Source: Firmicutes bacterium UBA5766
GTDB taxonomy: Bacteria; Bacillota; Desulfotomaculia; Desulfotomaculales; Nap2-2B
NCBI GenBank assembly: GCA_002418775.1
Contig: DIEU01000006.1
Span: forward strand, 4,771-37,255
DNA: 32,485 bases
Direction: 5' to 3'
Part shown: positions 25,021 to 32,485 of the stretch, one piece after another
How the letters are laid out: each line of letters opens with the position of its first letter
Numbering within the stretch: the stretch's first letter is position 1
The notes under the pieces: model-generated
What the model saw: the letters and a program-made list of their open reading frames with translations, nothing else
The model's database searches: none
Told to the model about the DNA's origin: nothing
Program-made: the position numbers and the translations under genes

Positions 25021-27054
25021 TTAAAGAATATCCTGGCGGGAAGTCAATTCCTTATTCCTGCCGTGAAGCTCCAACCGCAGTTCAATAATCAAATCCCTTA
25101 GCTCGGCAGCCCGTTCAAATTCGAGTTTTCGCGCAGATTCGCGCATTTCTTTTTCCAGCTTGATTATAATTTGCTTGAGCTCCTTTTTGTTGGCGCTTTT
25201 TTTAACGTAGCCGCCGTCAGATTGTTTTTTTCCCTTGGCAACAGGGCGGGTAGCCTCAATCAAGTCCCGGACAGCCTTCTCTACCGTCCGGGGGGTAATA
25301 TTGTATTTCCGGTTGTATTCCACCTGAAGCCTTCGCCGCCGTTCAGTTTCCCCGATAGCCCTTTTCATTGAATCAGTTACCTGATCAGCATACATGATAA
25401 CCTTTCCTTCAACATTCCGGGCAGCCCTGCCGATTGTCTGGATAAGCGAACGCTCGGAGCGGAGAAAACCCTCTTTGTCCGCGTCAAGGATAACTACAAG
25501 ACTCACTTCTGGCAGATCCAGTCCTTCCCTTAACAAATTGATCCCTACCAGAACATCAAATACCCCCAGACGAAGATCCCTGATTATTTCCATACGCTCC
25601 AGGGCATTTATGTCTGAATGCATGTAGCGCGCCTGTATATTAAAGCTTCCCAGGTAGTCGGTCAGATCTTCCGCCATTTTCTTGGTCAGGGTGGTTACAA
25701 GAACACGCTGCTTTTTGTCTGCACGGCTGCGTACTTCTCCAAGCAGATCATCTATCTGGCCGCGTGTCGGGCGAACGGAAAGTTCGGGATCCACCAGGCC
25801 TGTAGGTCTGATAATTTGTTCGACAATCCGTCTGCTATGCTCAAGTTCGTATGGACCGGGAGTCGCTGATGAAAAAATCACCCGGTTAATCCTTTTTTCA
25901 AATTCGTCAAATTTTAAAGGCCTGTTATCAAAAGCGGAAGGCAATCGAAAACCATGCTCAACCAATGTCTCTTTGCGGGAACGATCCCCTTCGTACATCC
26001 CTCTTACCTGAGGTATTGAAACATGGGATTCATCAATAAACATAAGAAAGTCGTCAGGAAAATAATCAATCAGCGTATAAGGAGGCTCTCCCGGCAGCCT
26101 TCCGGTCAGGTGGCGCGAATAATTTTCAATGCCCTTGCAGTATCCCATTTCGCGCATCATTTCTATTTCATAATTTACACGCTGTTCCAAACGCTGAAAT
26201 TCAAGGATTCTACCCCTGGAATTCAATTCTGCAAGCCGGCATTTTAGTTCAATTTCGATATTTGAGATTGCCCTTTCCAGCCGGGATCGCGAGACTGTAT
26301 AATGACTGGCCGGAAAAATTGAAACATGCTGCCGGGCGCCCAGAACCTCGCCGCTGATAATATCAAATTCAAGCAGGCGCTCAATCTGATCGCCATGGAA
26401 ATCCACCCGCACGGCTCTTTCCGTATAAGAAGCCGGGTATATTTCCACTATATCTCCCAGGACACGAAAAGTCCCGCGGGTGAAATTTATATCATTTCGT
26501 TGATATTGTATATCCACCAGTTTCCGCAACAACGCGCCGCGTTCGAAGACAGCCCCTTTACGAAGAGAAATTACCAAATCCCTGTACTCCCCCGGATCAC
26601 CAAGGCCGTAAATACAGGAAACGCTGGCTACAATAATCACATCCTGCCGTTCAAAGAGAGAGCAGGTTGCGGAATGGCGCAGCTTATCGATTTCCTCATT
26701 TACCGAGGAGTCTTTTTCGATGTATGTATCTGTCTGGGGAATATAAGCTTCCGGCTGATAGTAGTCATAATAACTGATAAAATACTCAACAGCATTTAGA
26801 GGAAAGAATTCTTTAAACTCGCCGCAAAGCTGTGCGGCGAGTGTTTTATTGGGGGCCAGAATAAGCGTGGGGCGTTGAACAGCCTGAATTACCTGGGCCA
26901 TCGTATATGTTTTTCCGCTTCCTGTAACCCCCAGCAAAGTCTGCCTGGAAAAACCCTTATTTATGCCGTCGATAAGCTCAAAGATAGCTTTCTGCTGGTC
27001 ACCGCGGGGCTGGAAATCAGATTTTAATTCAAAATTCAATGTTTCCCACTTCAC
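25021..27054 (-). CDS. uvrB: Excinuclease ABC subunit B
   Basis: 677 aa, normal length. Walker A is GVTGSGKT, the beta-hairpin is YYDYYQPEAYIPQTDTY, the DEAD-like box is FIDESHV, and helicase motifs V/VI are GINLLREGLDLPEV and QTIGRAARN. The C-terminal UVR domain (KLEFERAAELRDLI) contacts UvrC. It is the damage-verifying helicase of nucleotide excision repair. The GTG at 27052-27054 lacks a good ribosome binding site; TTG at L6 is a possible alternative. The usual partner uvrA is not downstream. It follows the lipoprotein gene by 16 bp on the same strand. Confidence 0.97.
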   Translation of the reverse strand: MKWETLNFELKSDFQPRGDQQKAIFELIDGINKGFSRQTLLGVTGSGKTYTMAQVIQAVQRPTLILAPNKTLAAQLCGEFKEFFPLNAVEYFISYYDYYQPEAYIPQTDTYIEKDSSVNEEIDKLRHSATCSLFERQDVIIVASVSCIYGLGDPGEYRDLVISLRKGAVFERGALLRKLVDIQYQRNDINFTRGTFRVLGDIVEIYPASYTERAVRVDFHGDQIERLLEFDIISGEVLGARQHVSIFPASHYTVSRSRLERAISNIEIELKCRLAELNSRGRILEFQRLEQRVNYEIEMMREMGYCKGIENYSRHLTGRLPGEPPYTLIDYFPDDFLMFIDESHVSIPQVRGMYEGDRSRKETLVEHGFRLPSAFDNRPLKFDEFEKRINRVIFSSATPGPYELEHSRRIVEQIIRPTGLVDPELSVRPTRGQIDDLLGEVRSRADKKQRVLVTTLTKKMAEDLTDYLGSFNIQARYMHSDINALERMEIIRDLRLGVFDVLVGINLLREGLDLPEVSLVVILDADKEGFLRSERSLIQTIGRAARNVEGKVIMYADQVTDSMKRAIGETERRRRLQVEYNRKYNITPRTVEKAVRDLIEATRPVAKGKKQSDGGYVKKSANKKELKQIIIKLEKEMRESARKLEFERAAELRDLIIELRLELHGRNKELTSRQDIL

Positions 27055-27070
27055 TGATCAGTTTTTTATG

Positions 27071-28411
27071 TTATTCGCCGCCTGCGCTTTCACTTCCTGC
27101 CTCGTTCTCCTTTCCGGCCTGCCCTTCCTGAACCGATTCGATATTTTTTATCTCACCCGGAATCTCTACCTCTACTTTCTTTCCTTCCTGGGTTGTAATC
27201 CTTAACTTGGTCCTGGCATTTTTCTGTCCGCTGCCTGTTGAGCCGCCTTGCCCCTGACTCTGGCTGCTTCCGCCGCTCCCGCTGCCTTCACCGTCCCCGC
27301 TGCTGCCCTGGCTTTCGCTTCCTTGTTCCATGCTTTCCTGCCCGCCTCCCTGCTCTTTCTCCTTGCTCCAACGCTGTTCAAGCAGGTAGGAGTTGTCTTT
27401 TTGAACCAGCTGTACAGGAACAACCCTGGTTGGAACACCATAATCACCGTTTAAAATACGGTTATCGTACTGCCAGCTGCCCGTTTGAGAAAGGCTGACC
27501 GCCGCGTCATAAGCATACTGTCCCACTAATTCGGGCATGGTATCTATTTCCGCATTATGTCCACCTTCAATTAATGCCCTTGAAGATTCCTCATTCGCCC
27601 CCACTCCGACTGTGATTATATAATGACTGAAACCCCGGTACTTCAACGCTTTTACATACTCCATAACAAGTCTGCTGTCAGTGGCTAATATGGCATCGAT
27701 CTTGTCGTAATTATACTTATTTAAAACCTGGTCTGCCGTCATCACGCCCAACCCGGGATCATTCCTTAGATAGACGATTTCTTCGATAATTTTCACTCGC
27801 GGCTCTTTATTTAATTCATCCCGGATTCCGGCAACTATTTCATTTGAAATTTGATCTTTCTGGTCACCCCTTATAATAATCGTATTCAATAATGGGCGCC
27901 TTTCAATTCCAGGAACAACCTGGTTTGTGTAACCGCCGTTAAGAGCTTTAAGCAGGTAAATTGCTTCCAACCTGCCGGCCAGAAGGTGATCTGAAGTTAT
28001 ATAGCCGTCTACCGGAACATTCCTTGGCAAAGTTTCCAGGGCTAATACTTTTATATTTGCCTTTTTGAAGCGTTCGATAACCGGATTAACCGACGTTGAA
28101 TCCACAGGTTGAACAACTACGGCCTTCAGCTGTTTTGTTCCCTTCTGTAAAACCTGATCGAGCTGCTTGATCTGTTCCTGGGGGTCATTTTTTGCATCCA
28201 GAAATTCTATTTTTATATCTTCTTTTTTACTTCTCTTCATCATTTCCTGTTGGATGACTTTGTTTCCGTCCAGCCGTAGATCAGAGAAGGATACAGCAAT
28301 GTTAAGACTTGCTCCGATTGGTTTTCTCTCTGCTTGTTGACTGCAGCCATTTATCGCAATGAGGCATACCGCCATCAATAACGGGAATATCCGTTTAAAC
28401 GCAACGGGCAT
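27071..28411 (-). CDS. Sugar-binding-type (Peripla_BP_4) lipoprotein with low-complexity C-terminus
   Basis: 446 aa. The N-terminus is a lipoprotein signal ending in AINGC with Cys23. A type I periplasmic-binding fold follows (LNIAVSFSDLRLDGNKVIQQ, VVVQPVDSTSVNPVIERFKKA, ADQVLNKYNYDKIDAILATD), as in ribose/galactose-binding proteins. Residues about 350-400 are a Ser/Gly/Gln-rich linker. A short C-terminal segment (KLRITTQEGKKVEVEIPGEI) and a final acidic tail follow. No ABC permease or ATPase gene is near, so it may be an orphan binding protein or a sensor partner. GGAGGG at 7 nt precedes the ATG at 28409-28411. It may be co-transcribed with uvrB, which is unusual. Confidence 0.85.
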   Translation of the reverse strand: MPVAFKRIFPLLMAVCLIAINGCSQQAERKPIGASLNIAVSFSDLRLDGNKVIQQEMMKRSKKEDIKIEFLDAKNDPQEQIKQLDQVLQKGTKQLKAVVVQPVDSTSVNPVIERFKKANIKVLALETLPRNVPVDGYITSDHLLAGRLEAIYLLKALNGGYTNQVVPGIERRPLLNTIIIRGDQKDQISNEIVAGIRDELNKEPRVKIIEEIVYLRNDPGLGVMTADQVLNKYNYDKIDAILATDSRLVMEYVKALKYRGFSHYIITVGVGANEESSRALIEGGHNAEIDTMPELVGQYAYDAAVSLSQTGSWQYDNRILNGDYGVPTRVVPVQLVQKDNSYLLEQRWSKEKEQGGGQESMEQGSESQGSSGDGEGSGSGGSSQSQGQGGSTGSGQKNARTKLRITTQEGKKVEVEIPGEIKNIESVQEGQAGKENEAGSESAGGE

Positions 28412-28800
28412 TCATATCCCTCCTGTTTTTTAACCTATCCTGAAAATTGCTGTACATAAGGGAGGTCAACTGCCTATGTGCTCAGTTCGCCTCTTATACT
28501 TGTACGAACTCGTTCACCCTCGGGCCCGGTTAAACTCGGCGCTATGCGCCTCAAACAGTAACCTCGCTTATCCTCGGGTTCACTCGTTCTTTGAATTAAG
28601 GCTCAAAATCGCACTTAAAGCATTGACCTCCCTTGTTGATGACTTTGCATCCTTCTAATGGCGCTGCTTCACCAACATGAATATCTATTCAGTATTATGC
28701 TTAATCAGGGAAGCAAATATGAAATCCGTATGAATGAGTTCTTATTTCCAGATTTTAGTCATAGAAATTAATTCAGGATGGAAAAGAAAGGGATGATTGG
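28412..28800. other. 389-bp divergent intergenic region containing the MITE-like element
   Basis: No gene. The element at 28458-28634 occupies nearly half of it. The remaining stretch to 28800 is A/T-rich and holds the ribosome binding site region of the DUF2508-like gene. No promoter could be assigned with confidence. Confidence 0.6.
28458..28634 (+). mobile_element. 177-bp MITE-like element with perfect 12-bp terminal inverted repeats (copy A)
   Basis: The left end AAGGGAGGTCAA (28458-28469) is the exact complement of the right end TTGACCTCCCTT (28623-28634). The interior is non-coding and contains CTCG-rich near-repeats such as CGTTCACCCTCGG and CTTATCCTCGGGTTCACTCG. The first 26-40 bp recur at 13295-13321 and 22115-22154. 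No clear target-site duplication is visible. Size, terminal repeats, lack of coding capacity and repetition are the features of a miniature inverted-repeat element; the mobilising transposase is not in the window. Confidence 0.65.
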
Positions 28801-29097
28801 ATGGAAAAACTTAAACTATACTGGCAACGGTTTTACAGGCTTTTTGCAGAAAAACGGCCTGCAGAAAAATTGTTTTCTATTCTTGATTCTGTAGATGAGG
28901 CACGCATGTACTGGCAGGCAGCGTTAAAGGAATTTACTCTTGCAGAAAAAGATTTTATCGATTATTCAAGCTATAAAATAATTGCCTCTCAAAAAAAGTA
29001 TATTTATTTATTGCAGCAGGCACAAAGCCTCGGGACAACCTCCTGGCCGGCAGATGAACTCAAACCGCTGGCGTCAAACCTGCCCGTGATTAAATGA
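28801..29097 (+). CDS. DUF2508 (YaaL-like) small protein
   Basis: 98 aa, ATG at 28801 with AAAGGG upstream. The central part, ARMYWQAALKEFTLAEKDFI to SQKKYIYLLQQAQSLG, matches the usual DUF2508 pattern of E/R-x-W-x-x-A ... ID-x-A-x ... KRY-x-Y-L-L-x-x-A. B. subtilis YaaL, the family type, lies next to recR; here no recR is near. The protein is probably all helical and soluble, with no known role. It ends 3 bp before the convergent uracil-DNA glycosylase gene. Confidence 0.65.
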   Translation: MEKLKLYWQRFYRLFAEKRPAEKLFSILDSVDEARMYWQAALKEFTLAEKDFIDYSSYKIIASQKKYIYLLQQAQSLGTTSWPADELKPLASNLPVIK

Positions 29098-29100
29098 TAA

Positions 29101-29739
29101 TTAACAATATGACGAGTAATGGCCGGGATCGACAAGCTCGCGGTATTTAGCCACTACCTGCTTAAAATCTTCCCAGGTATCCTTTTTCAGGTTTGGATTG
29201 CGCAAGAGGGCCGCCGGATGGTATGTAGGCATTATGTAAAGCTCACCTTTTTTTACCCAGTTGCCCCTTTCACGTGTTATTTTACCTTTAGGATCCAGTA
29301 AAGCCTGTAGAGCGGCGGCGCCAAGCAGTACAAGAATCTTTGGCTCTAGAATCCGCAATTGGGCCTGCAGGTTAGGGCTGCAGGCTGTAATCTCTTCTGT
29401 ACTGGGAGTTCTGTTGCCCGGAGGCCGGCACTTAACAACATTAAGAATATATGCGTGGTTGAATCTCTCGAACCCGCAGGCTTGCAGGATTTTATCCAGT
29501 AATTGCCCTGCCCTGCCAACAAACGGCCTGCCCTGCACATCCTCGTCCGCTCCCGGCCCCTCACCGCAAAGCACAAGGCTCGCTTTTAAACTGCCTTCTC
29601 CAAAAACCACACCACGGCATCCGCCGCGCAGATCACATCTGTTGCAGGTTTTTACCTTCTCTTCCAGTTCGGCAAGGTTATCATATCCGGAAAGATCCCA
29701 AGCCGGGTTAGATAATAGGTTATACTCGTCAAAAAACAA
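29101..29739 (-). CDS. Family 4 (4Fe-4S) uracil-DNA glycosylase
   Basis: 212 aa from the TTG at 29737-29739, which has AGGAGG at 9 nt. An earlier TTG at 29764-29766 overlaps this site and is rejected. Motif A is GEGPGADED, then GRPFVGRAG, CRPPGNR, and the catalytic-loop MPTYHPAALLRN. The four iron-sulfur cysteines are Cys32, Cys35, Cys104 and Cys120, the normal spacing of family 4. It removes uracil arising from cytosine deamination, a need in thermophilic and anaerobic bacteria. It lies 55 bp downstream of cooT on the same strand and probably shares its promoter. Confidence 0.94.
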   Translation of the reverse strand: MFFDEYNLLSNPAWDLSGYDNLAELEEKVKTCNRCDLRGGCRGVVFGEGSLKASLVLCGEGPGADEDVQGRPFVGRAGQLLDKILQACGFERFNHAYILNVVKCRPPGNRTPSTEEITACSPNLQAQLRILEPKILVLLGAAALQALLDPKGKITRERGNWVKKGELYIMPTYHPAALLRNPNLKKDTWEDFKQVVAKYRELVDPGHYSSYC

Positions 29740-29794
29740 TTCTGTCCCCCTCCTGCGTACGATCAAGAAATCTAATTTGATACGAAGAGAGGTT

Positions 29795-29983
29795 TTAGTC
29801 CTTTTCCAGGATTATTTTGTGGTCGACCAGGGCAAGCTCGGCAATCTTTGCTTTAATTATTTTACGCCGGCCAAAAATATCTTCCAGGATAAGGCCGTCT
29901 TCCCGGGGAATTACTTTATCCACGGATTCAAAAAATAACTCCTCAAGACCACCCTCGCGCAGATATGCGTTTGCTTCACACAA
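29795..29983 (-). CDS. cooT: CooT family nickel-binding protein
   Basis: 62 aa from the TTG at 29981-29983 (GGAGG at 8 nt). This start gives MCEANAYL, matching the conserved CooT N-terminus in which Cys2 binds nickel. The longer frame from 29998 would bury that Cys and is rejected. The body (FFESVDKVIPREDGLILEDI, KAKIAELALVDHKIIL) fits the family. CooT helps nickel delivery to carbon monoxide dehydrogenase in some bacteria; orphan copies occur widely in acetogens, methanogens and syntrophs. No CODH genes are in the window. It is transcribed with the uracil-DNA glycosylase gene. Confidence 0.9.
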   Translation of the reverse strand: MCEANAYLREGGLEELFFESVDKVIPREDGLILEDIFGRRKIIKAKIAELALVDHKIILEKD

Positions 29984-30010
29984 AACGCCCACCTCCAAAA
30001 ATAATAAACT

Positions 30011-30033
30011 GCCGTTTTACCGCAGCCGTTTTA
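30011..30033 (-). repeat. 9-bp direct repeat TAAAACGGC overlapping the cooT start region
   Basis: On the minus strand TAAAACGGC occurs twice with a 14-bp period (plus-strand GCCGTTTTA at 30011-30019 and 30025-30033). The pair covers the expected transcription start and early leader just downstream of the -10 box. It is a candidate operator; no regulator is identified. Confidence 0.5.
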
Positions 30034-30037
30034 AGAA

Positions 30038-30067
30038 ATTATATTACCCTTTAAAATAACTTGTCAA
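30038..30067 (-). promoter_or_regulatory. Consensus sigma-A promoter for cooT-udg
   Basis: On the minus strand TTGACA (30062-30067) and TATAAT (30038-30043) are both exact consensus hexamers, separated by 18 bp. The -10 element ends 54 bp before the cooT start codon. Confidence 0.85.
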
Positions 30068-30150
30068 CGGTCTTGTTTTAGACTATGTTCTAAGAGGCTG
30101 TTCTATAAATAACGTCTTTAGATATGAAATTAGTTTTTAACTCTTTCAGA

Positions 30151-31041
30151 TTAAATTACTTTTGACCACACATTCATATCTTCGAAATCTTCACCAATAT
30201 TGCAATTATTAATTAACACACCATCATATCTATATCCAGCCTTGGCGAAAACACTATTCATCCCCATTGAACTGCTGCGTGCAATGGTGTAAAGACATCT
30301 AAACCCTTCTTTATTTAGCCTTGATTCCATTTGTGACAATAAAATACCGGCAAGACCCTGCCCAGTCCACTCAGGCATAGTGGCAAAATCTGTCATCTCG
30401 GCATTTCTTTGTGTATAATTGACTTCCGCAGAGCAAGCTGCTATCAATTCTTCTTGATACCAGGCTGTTAAATAGTAGGCGCTGCCATTATCCAATATGG
30501 ACTTTATATAGCAGGAATCAAATACCGGAAAAGGATAGGTAGTGAAAACCCTGCGATATAACCTGGCAAGTGCCGGGCAATGTTGTGCCTGTCCCCATTT
30601 TAAAGATACACCGGGAGGCAGTTTGCGTTTTTCCATGCCGTGCGTAGAACTGGAAAGCAATTTATCTACCAGTTCTAAGCTCCTGATATTTGAAGGGACT
30701 TGCCTTCGGCGGCTAAGATACAGAGCAAGGATAAAAGCTGTTCCATTACCTTCAAAATATCCTTGAATAGAAGCTTCCAGCTTCATTCCAGCGTTCAACA
30801 AGGCCTGCTTCCATCTGGCGTCTGATTTGGTCCATATTTTATCCAGGCCGTTTGCAGAAGCTTTTTCTATTAACTCATGGATCATATTCCCAGCATTCTT
30901 ATCCCGAAGAAGTTTGAAGTTGTTTATTGTAATTCTTCGGTTATAGGGTGAAATTAAAATATTGCACTTAAAATCAGTGCCGGTTACAATTTCACATCTA
31001 TCCGGGTCAATGTTTTCTATGTCCCTGATTTCAAAAGACAT
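30151..31041 (-). CDS. ablB: Beta-lysine N-acetyltransferase (GNAT)
   Basis: 296 aa from the ATG at 31039-31041 with AAAGGAG at 6 nt. The frame is open further into ablA, but that part is a shadow. The C-terminal GNAT domain has the acetyl-CoA site EWTGQGLAGILLSQME and the core AACSAEVNYTQRNAEMTDFA. With lysine 2,3-aminomutase it makes N-epsilon-acetyl-beta-lysine, a compatible solute known from methanogens and some clostridia. The start overlaps the ablA stop by 11 nt, typical for this pair. No promoter is visible between them. Confidence 0.93.
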   Translation of the reverse strand: MSFEIRDIENIDPDRCEIVTGTDFKCNILISPYNRRITINNFKLLRDKNAGNMIHELIEKASANGLDKIWTKSDARWKQALLNAGMKLEASIQGYFEGNGTAFILALYLSRRRQVPSNIRSLELVDKLLSSSTHGMEKRKLPPGVSLKWGQAQHCPALARLYRRVFTTYPFPVFDSCYIKSILDNGSAYYLTAWYQEELIAACSAEVNYTQRNAEMTDFATMPEWTGQGLAGILLSQMESRLNKEGFRCLYTIARSSSMGMNSVFAKAGYRYDGVLINNCNIGEDFEDMNVWSKVI

Positions 31042-32314
31042 TAGTTGCTCCTTTAGGTTTGCTGTTGCGGATTTTGCGCCGGTTTCCTTCGGGCACCAGG
31101 CTGACAATCTGATTAAGAGGGTCAAATAGCTTTTGCAGTCCCACTGGTTCATGCTCAACCTTACGTTCCTTACACAATGTACAGGTGGCAGGACAGACTG
31201 ATTCAAAATTTTTTGGTTCCTCGTAGACACAAATGACCCCTTCATAATTGCGCAGTACGGTTTTGGTACTGGTTATTGAAAGCTGATAATTAGGTAAGAC
31301 CGGAATTTTGCCTCCTCCCCCTGGAGCATCTATTACATAATGAGGAACGCAAAACCCTGAAGTGTGACCGATTAAAGCCTCCATTATTTCTATGCCTTTA
31401 GCAACTGGGGTGCGAAAATGCTCGATACCTCTTGATAAATCACACTGGTATAGGTAATACGGACGCACACGGTTTATTACCAGAAGATGGACAAGTTTCT
31501 TAATTATTGTAGGGCAATCGTTAACCCCTCTCAATAATACAGTCTGGTTACCCAAGGGGATACCGGCATCTGCCAGCATAGCCAGTGCACGGGTAGATTC
31601 CGGTGTAAATTCGCGCGGGTGGTTAAAGTGGGTATTTACCCAAATAGGATGATATTTTTTAAGCATTTTGACGAGTTCTTCAGTAATACGTTGCGGCATC
31701 ACTACCGGGGTGCGGGTTCCGATACGAATTATCTGTACATGAGGAATTTCTTTAACCTTACGGATGATTCGTTCCAAACGGTTGTCAGAAAGAATAAACG
31801 GGTCTCCCCCCGAAAGCAGGACATCGCGAATTTCCGGATGATTTGTAATATAGTTAATGCCGCGATCTATATCCTGATCAGAGATTAATCTATTCTGGTC
31901 ACCTACTTTGCGTTTCCTGGTACAAAAGCGGCAATACATGGAGCACTCGTTAGTTACAAGCAGCAGCACCCGATCCGGATAGCGATGAGTCAGCCCCGGT
32001 ACAGGCGAATCAGTATCCTCGTGCAAGGGATCGTCCATATCACCGCAGCCCTTGGTAAGTTCGCGGGAATCGGGTATGCACTGCAAACGGATAGGGCAAA
32101 GAGGATCCTCTTTATTAATTAAAGATGCATAATAAGGAGTGATTGCCATAGGAAAGGAATTGCAGGCTTCCTGTATTTCCAGTTTTTTCTCTTTAGTTAA
32201 ATAGAAATACCCTTCTAGTTGTTCAACTGACTGAATCCTATGCTTTATTTGCCAGAGCCAATCCAGGCTTTTTCTATTTTGTCTATCACTAAGAGAAGTT
32301 ACATTTACGCTCAT
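31031..32314 (-). CDS. ablA: Lysine 2,3-aminomutase (radical SAM)
   Basis: 427 aa from the ATG at 32312-32314, which has AGGAGG at 7 nt. The radical-SAM cluster motif is C124-x3-C128-x2-C131 (CSMYCRFC). PLP-enzyme and family markers include LLSGGDPFIL, HFNHPREFTPES, NQTVLLRGVND and DAPGGGGKIP. A C-terminal CPATCTLC pair completes it. It converts L-lysine to L-beta-lysine using SAM, a 4Fe-4S cluster and PLP. It is followed by ablB in a translationally coupled pair. The gene upstream ends at about 32439 and has a terminator, so ablAB is probably its own operon. Confidence 0.96.
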   Translation of the reverse strand: MSVNVTSLSDRQNRKSLDWLWQIKHRIQSVEQLEGYFYLTKEKKLEIQEACNSFPMAITPYYASLINKEDPLCPIRLQCIPDSRELTKGCGDMDDPLHEDTDSPVPGLTHRYPDRVLLLVTNECSMYCRFCTRKRKVGDQNRLISDQDIDRGINYITNHPEIRDVLLSGGDPFILSDNRLERIIRKVKEIPHVQIIRIGTRTPVVMPQRITEELVKMLKKYHPIWVNTHFNHPREFTPESTRALAMLADAGIPLGNQTVLLRGVNDCPTIIKKLVHLLVINRVRPYYLYQCDLSRGIEHFRTPVAKGIEIMEALIGHTSGFCVPHYVIDAPGGGGKIPVLPNYQLSITSTKTVLRNYEGVICVYEEPKNFESVCPATCTLCKERKVEHEPVGLQKLFDPLNQIVSLVPEGNRRKIRNSKPKGATNVF

Positions 32315-32377
32315 GTTTAGACCTCCTATGAATTTAATTCTGCCAACAAGGCACAACCCAGGAACCCTGATGGATGT

Positions 32378-32411
32378 AAAATATAAAACCCCGGAACAAA
32401 CAGTCCAGGGG
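32378..32411 (-). terminator. Intrinsic terminator between the right-edge gene and ablA
   Basis: CCCCGGA (32389-32395) pairs with TCCAGGGG (32404-32411), with an 8-nt loop and one bulged base. On the minus strand it is followed by TTTTATATTTT. It most likely ends the gene whose last codons are at 32439-32485. An A-tract on the other side means weak bidirectional action is possible. Confidence 0.75.
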
Positions 32412-32438
32412 TAAAAAGAGAATAAATAAGCGCCTAGT

Positions 32439-32485
32439 TTATAGACCGCCTTCTTCCTCTCTTTTTACGCTTACGAAGTTAGCTG
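32439..32485 (-). CDS. Possible C-terminal end of a gene running in from the right edge
   Basis: One minus-strand frame stays open from the window edge and ends with ...ANFVSVKREEEGGL and TAA at 32439-32441. A terminator follows 28 bp later. Only about 14 codons are visible, too few to identify a product; chance openness over this length is common, and the terminator is the main support. Confidence 0.35.
   Translation of the reverse strand, partial: ANFVSVKREEEGGL

Noticed and set aside
27202..27498. Several frames on both strands over the lipoprotein tail
   Set aside because: They arise from the GC-rich Ser/Gly/Gln-coding stretch of the lipoprotein gene, which has low stop-codon frequency in all frames.
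30085..30125. Insertion-sequence end (AGAGGCTGTTCTATAA)
   Set aside because: It resembles a terminal repeat of some IS families, but there is no partner repeat, transposase fragment or target duplication in the window.

Overview
The window reads as a chromosomal segment of an endospore-forming, anaerobic, low-to-mid G+C member of the Clostridia. The gene set and style resemble Peptococcaceae / Desulfotomaculum-Pelotomaculum relatives, but that placement is inference from gene content, not from a marker gene. Supporting content: SpoIIIE/FtsK translocase, YlmC/YmxH-like PRC-barrel protein, YetF-like DUF421 protein, MurT/GatD, an SLH-anchored protease, a CooT-type nickel protein, a DUF2148 ferredoxin-like protein, lysine 2,3-aminomutase with beta-lysine acetyltransferase, strong AGGAGG ribosome binding sites and frequent TTG starts. 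No tRNA, rRNA, CRISPR array, prophage or intact insertion sequence was seen.

Layout. 1-2.85 kb (minus): 5' part of gatD, murT (amidation of lipid II) and an MFS exporter. 2.85-3.18 kb: an intergenic region with three clustered DnaA boxes and two Spo0A-box-like heptamers. 3.18-7.34 kb (minus): an unusual agr-type quorum-sensing locus, in transcription order ORF160, a 43-aa AgrD-like cyclic-peptide precursor, a strong hairpin terminator/attenuator, ORF156, AgrB, and a membrane GAF-PAS histidine kinase. ORF160 and ORF156 are paralogues of each other. 7.5-8.1 kb (plus): DUF2148 protein. 8.3-12.9 kb (minus): comF, a GAF-GGDEF diguanylate cyclase, a small membrane protein, metK and ylmC. 13.3-16.2 kb (minus): yetF-like gene, galU and a WecA/TagO-type phosphoglycosyltransferase. 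16.6-20.2 kb (plus): a large secreted S8 protease with SLH repeats. 20.2-21.9 kb (minus): ECF sigma factor and its zinc-finger anti-sigma factor. 22.3-25.0 kb (plus): spoIIIE/ftsK and a small Lys-rich membrane protein. 25.0-28.4 kb (minus): uvrB and a sugar-binding-type lipoprotein. 28.8 kb (plus): DUF2508-like gene. 29.1-30.0 kb (minus): family 4 uracil-DNA glycosylase and cooT. 30.15-32.3 kb (minus): ablB and ablA, then the last codons of another minus-strand gene.

The most interesting part is the agr-like locus. It has a peptide precursor and its processing protease but no AgrC of normal form and no AgrA. Instead there are two small polytopic proteins that look like detached AgrC-type sensor domains, plus a KinB-like PAS kinase. 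A tandem Spo0A-box-like motif lies upstream. The working hypothesis is a split-receptor peptide-signalling module that feeds sporulation or the phosphorelay. Second is a dispersed repeat family (core GGTCAACTGCCT) present three times; one copy is a 177-bp MITE-like element with perfect 12-bp terminal inverted repeats.
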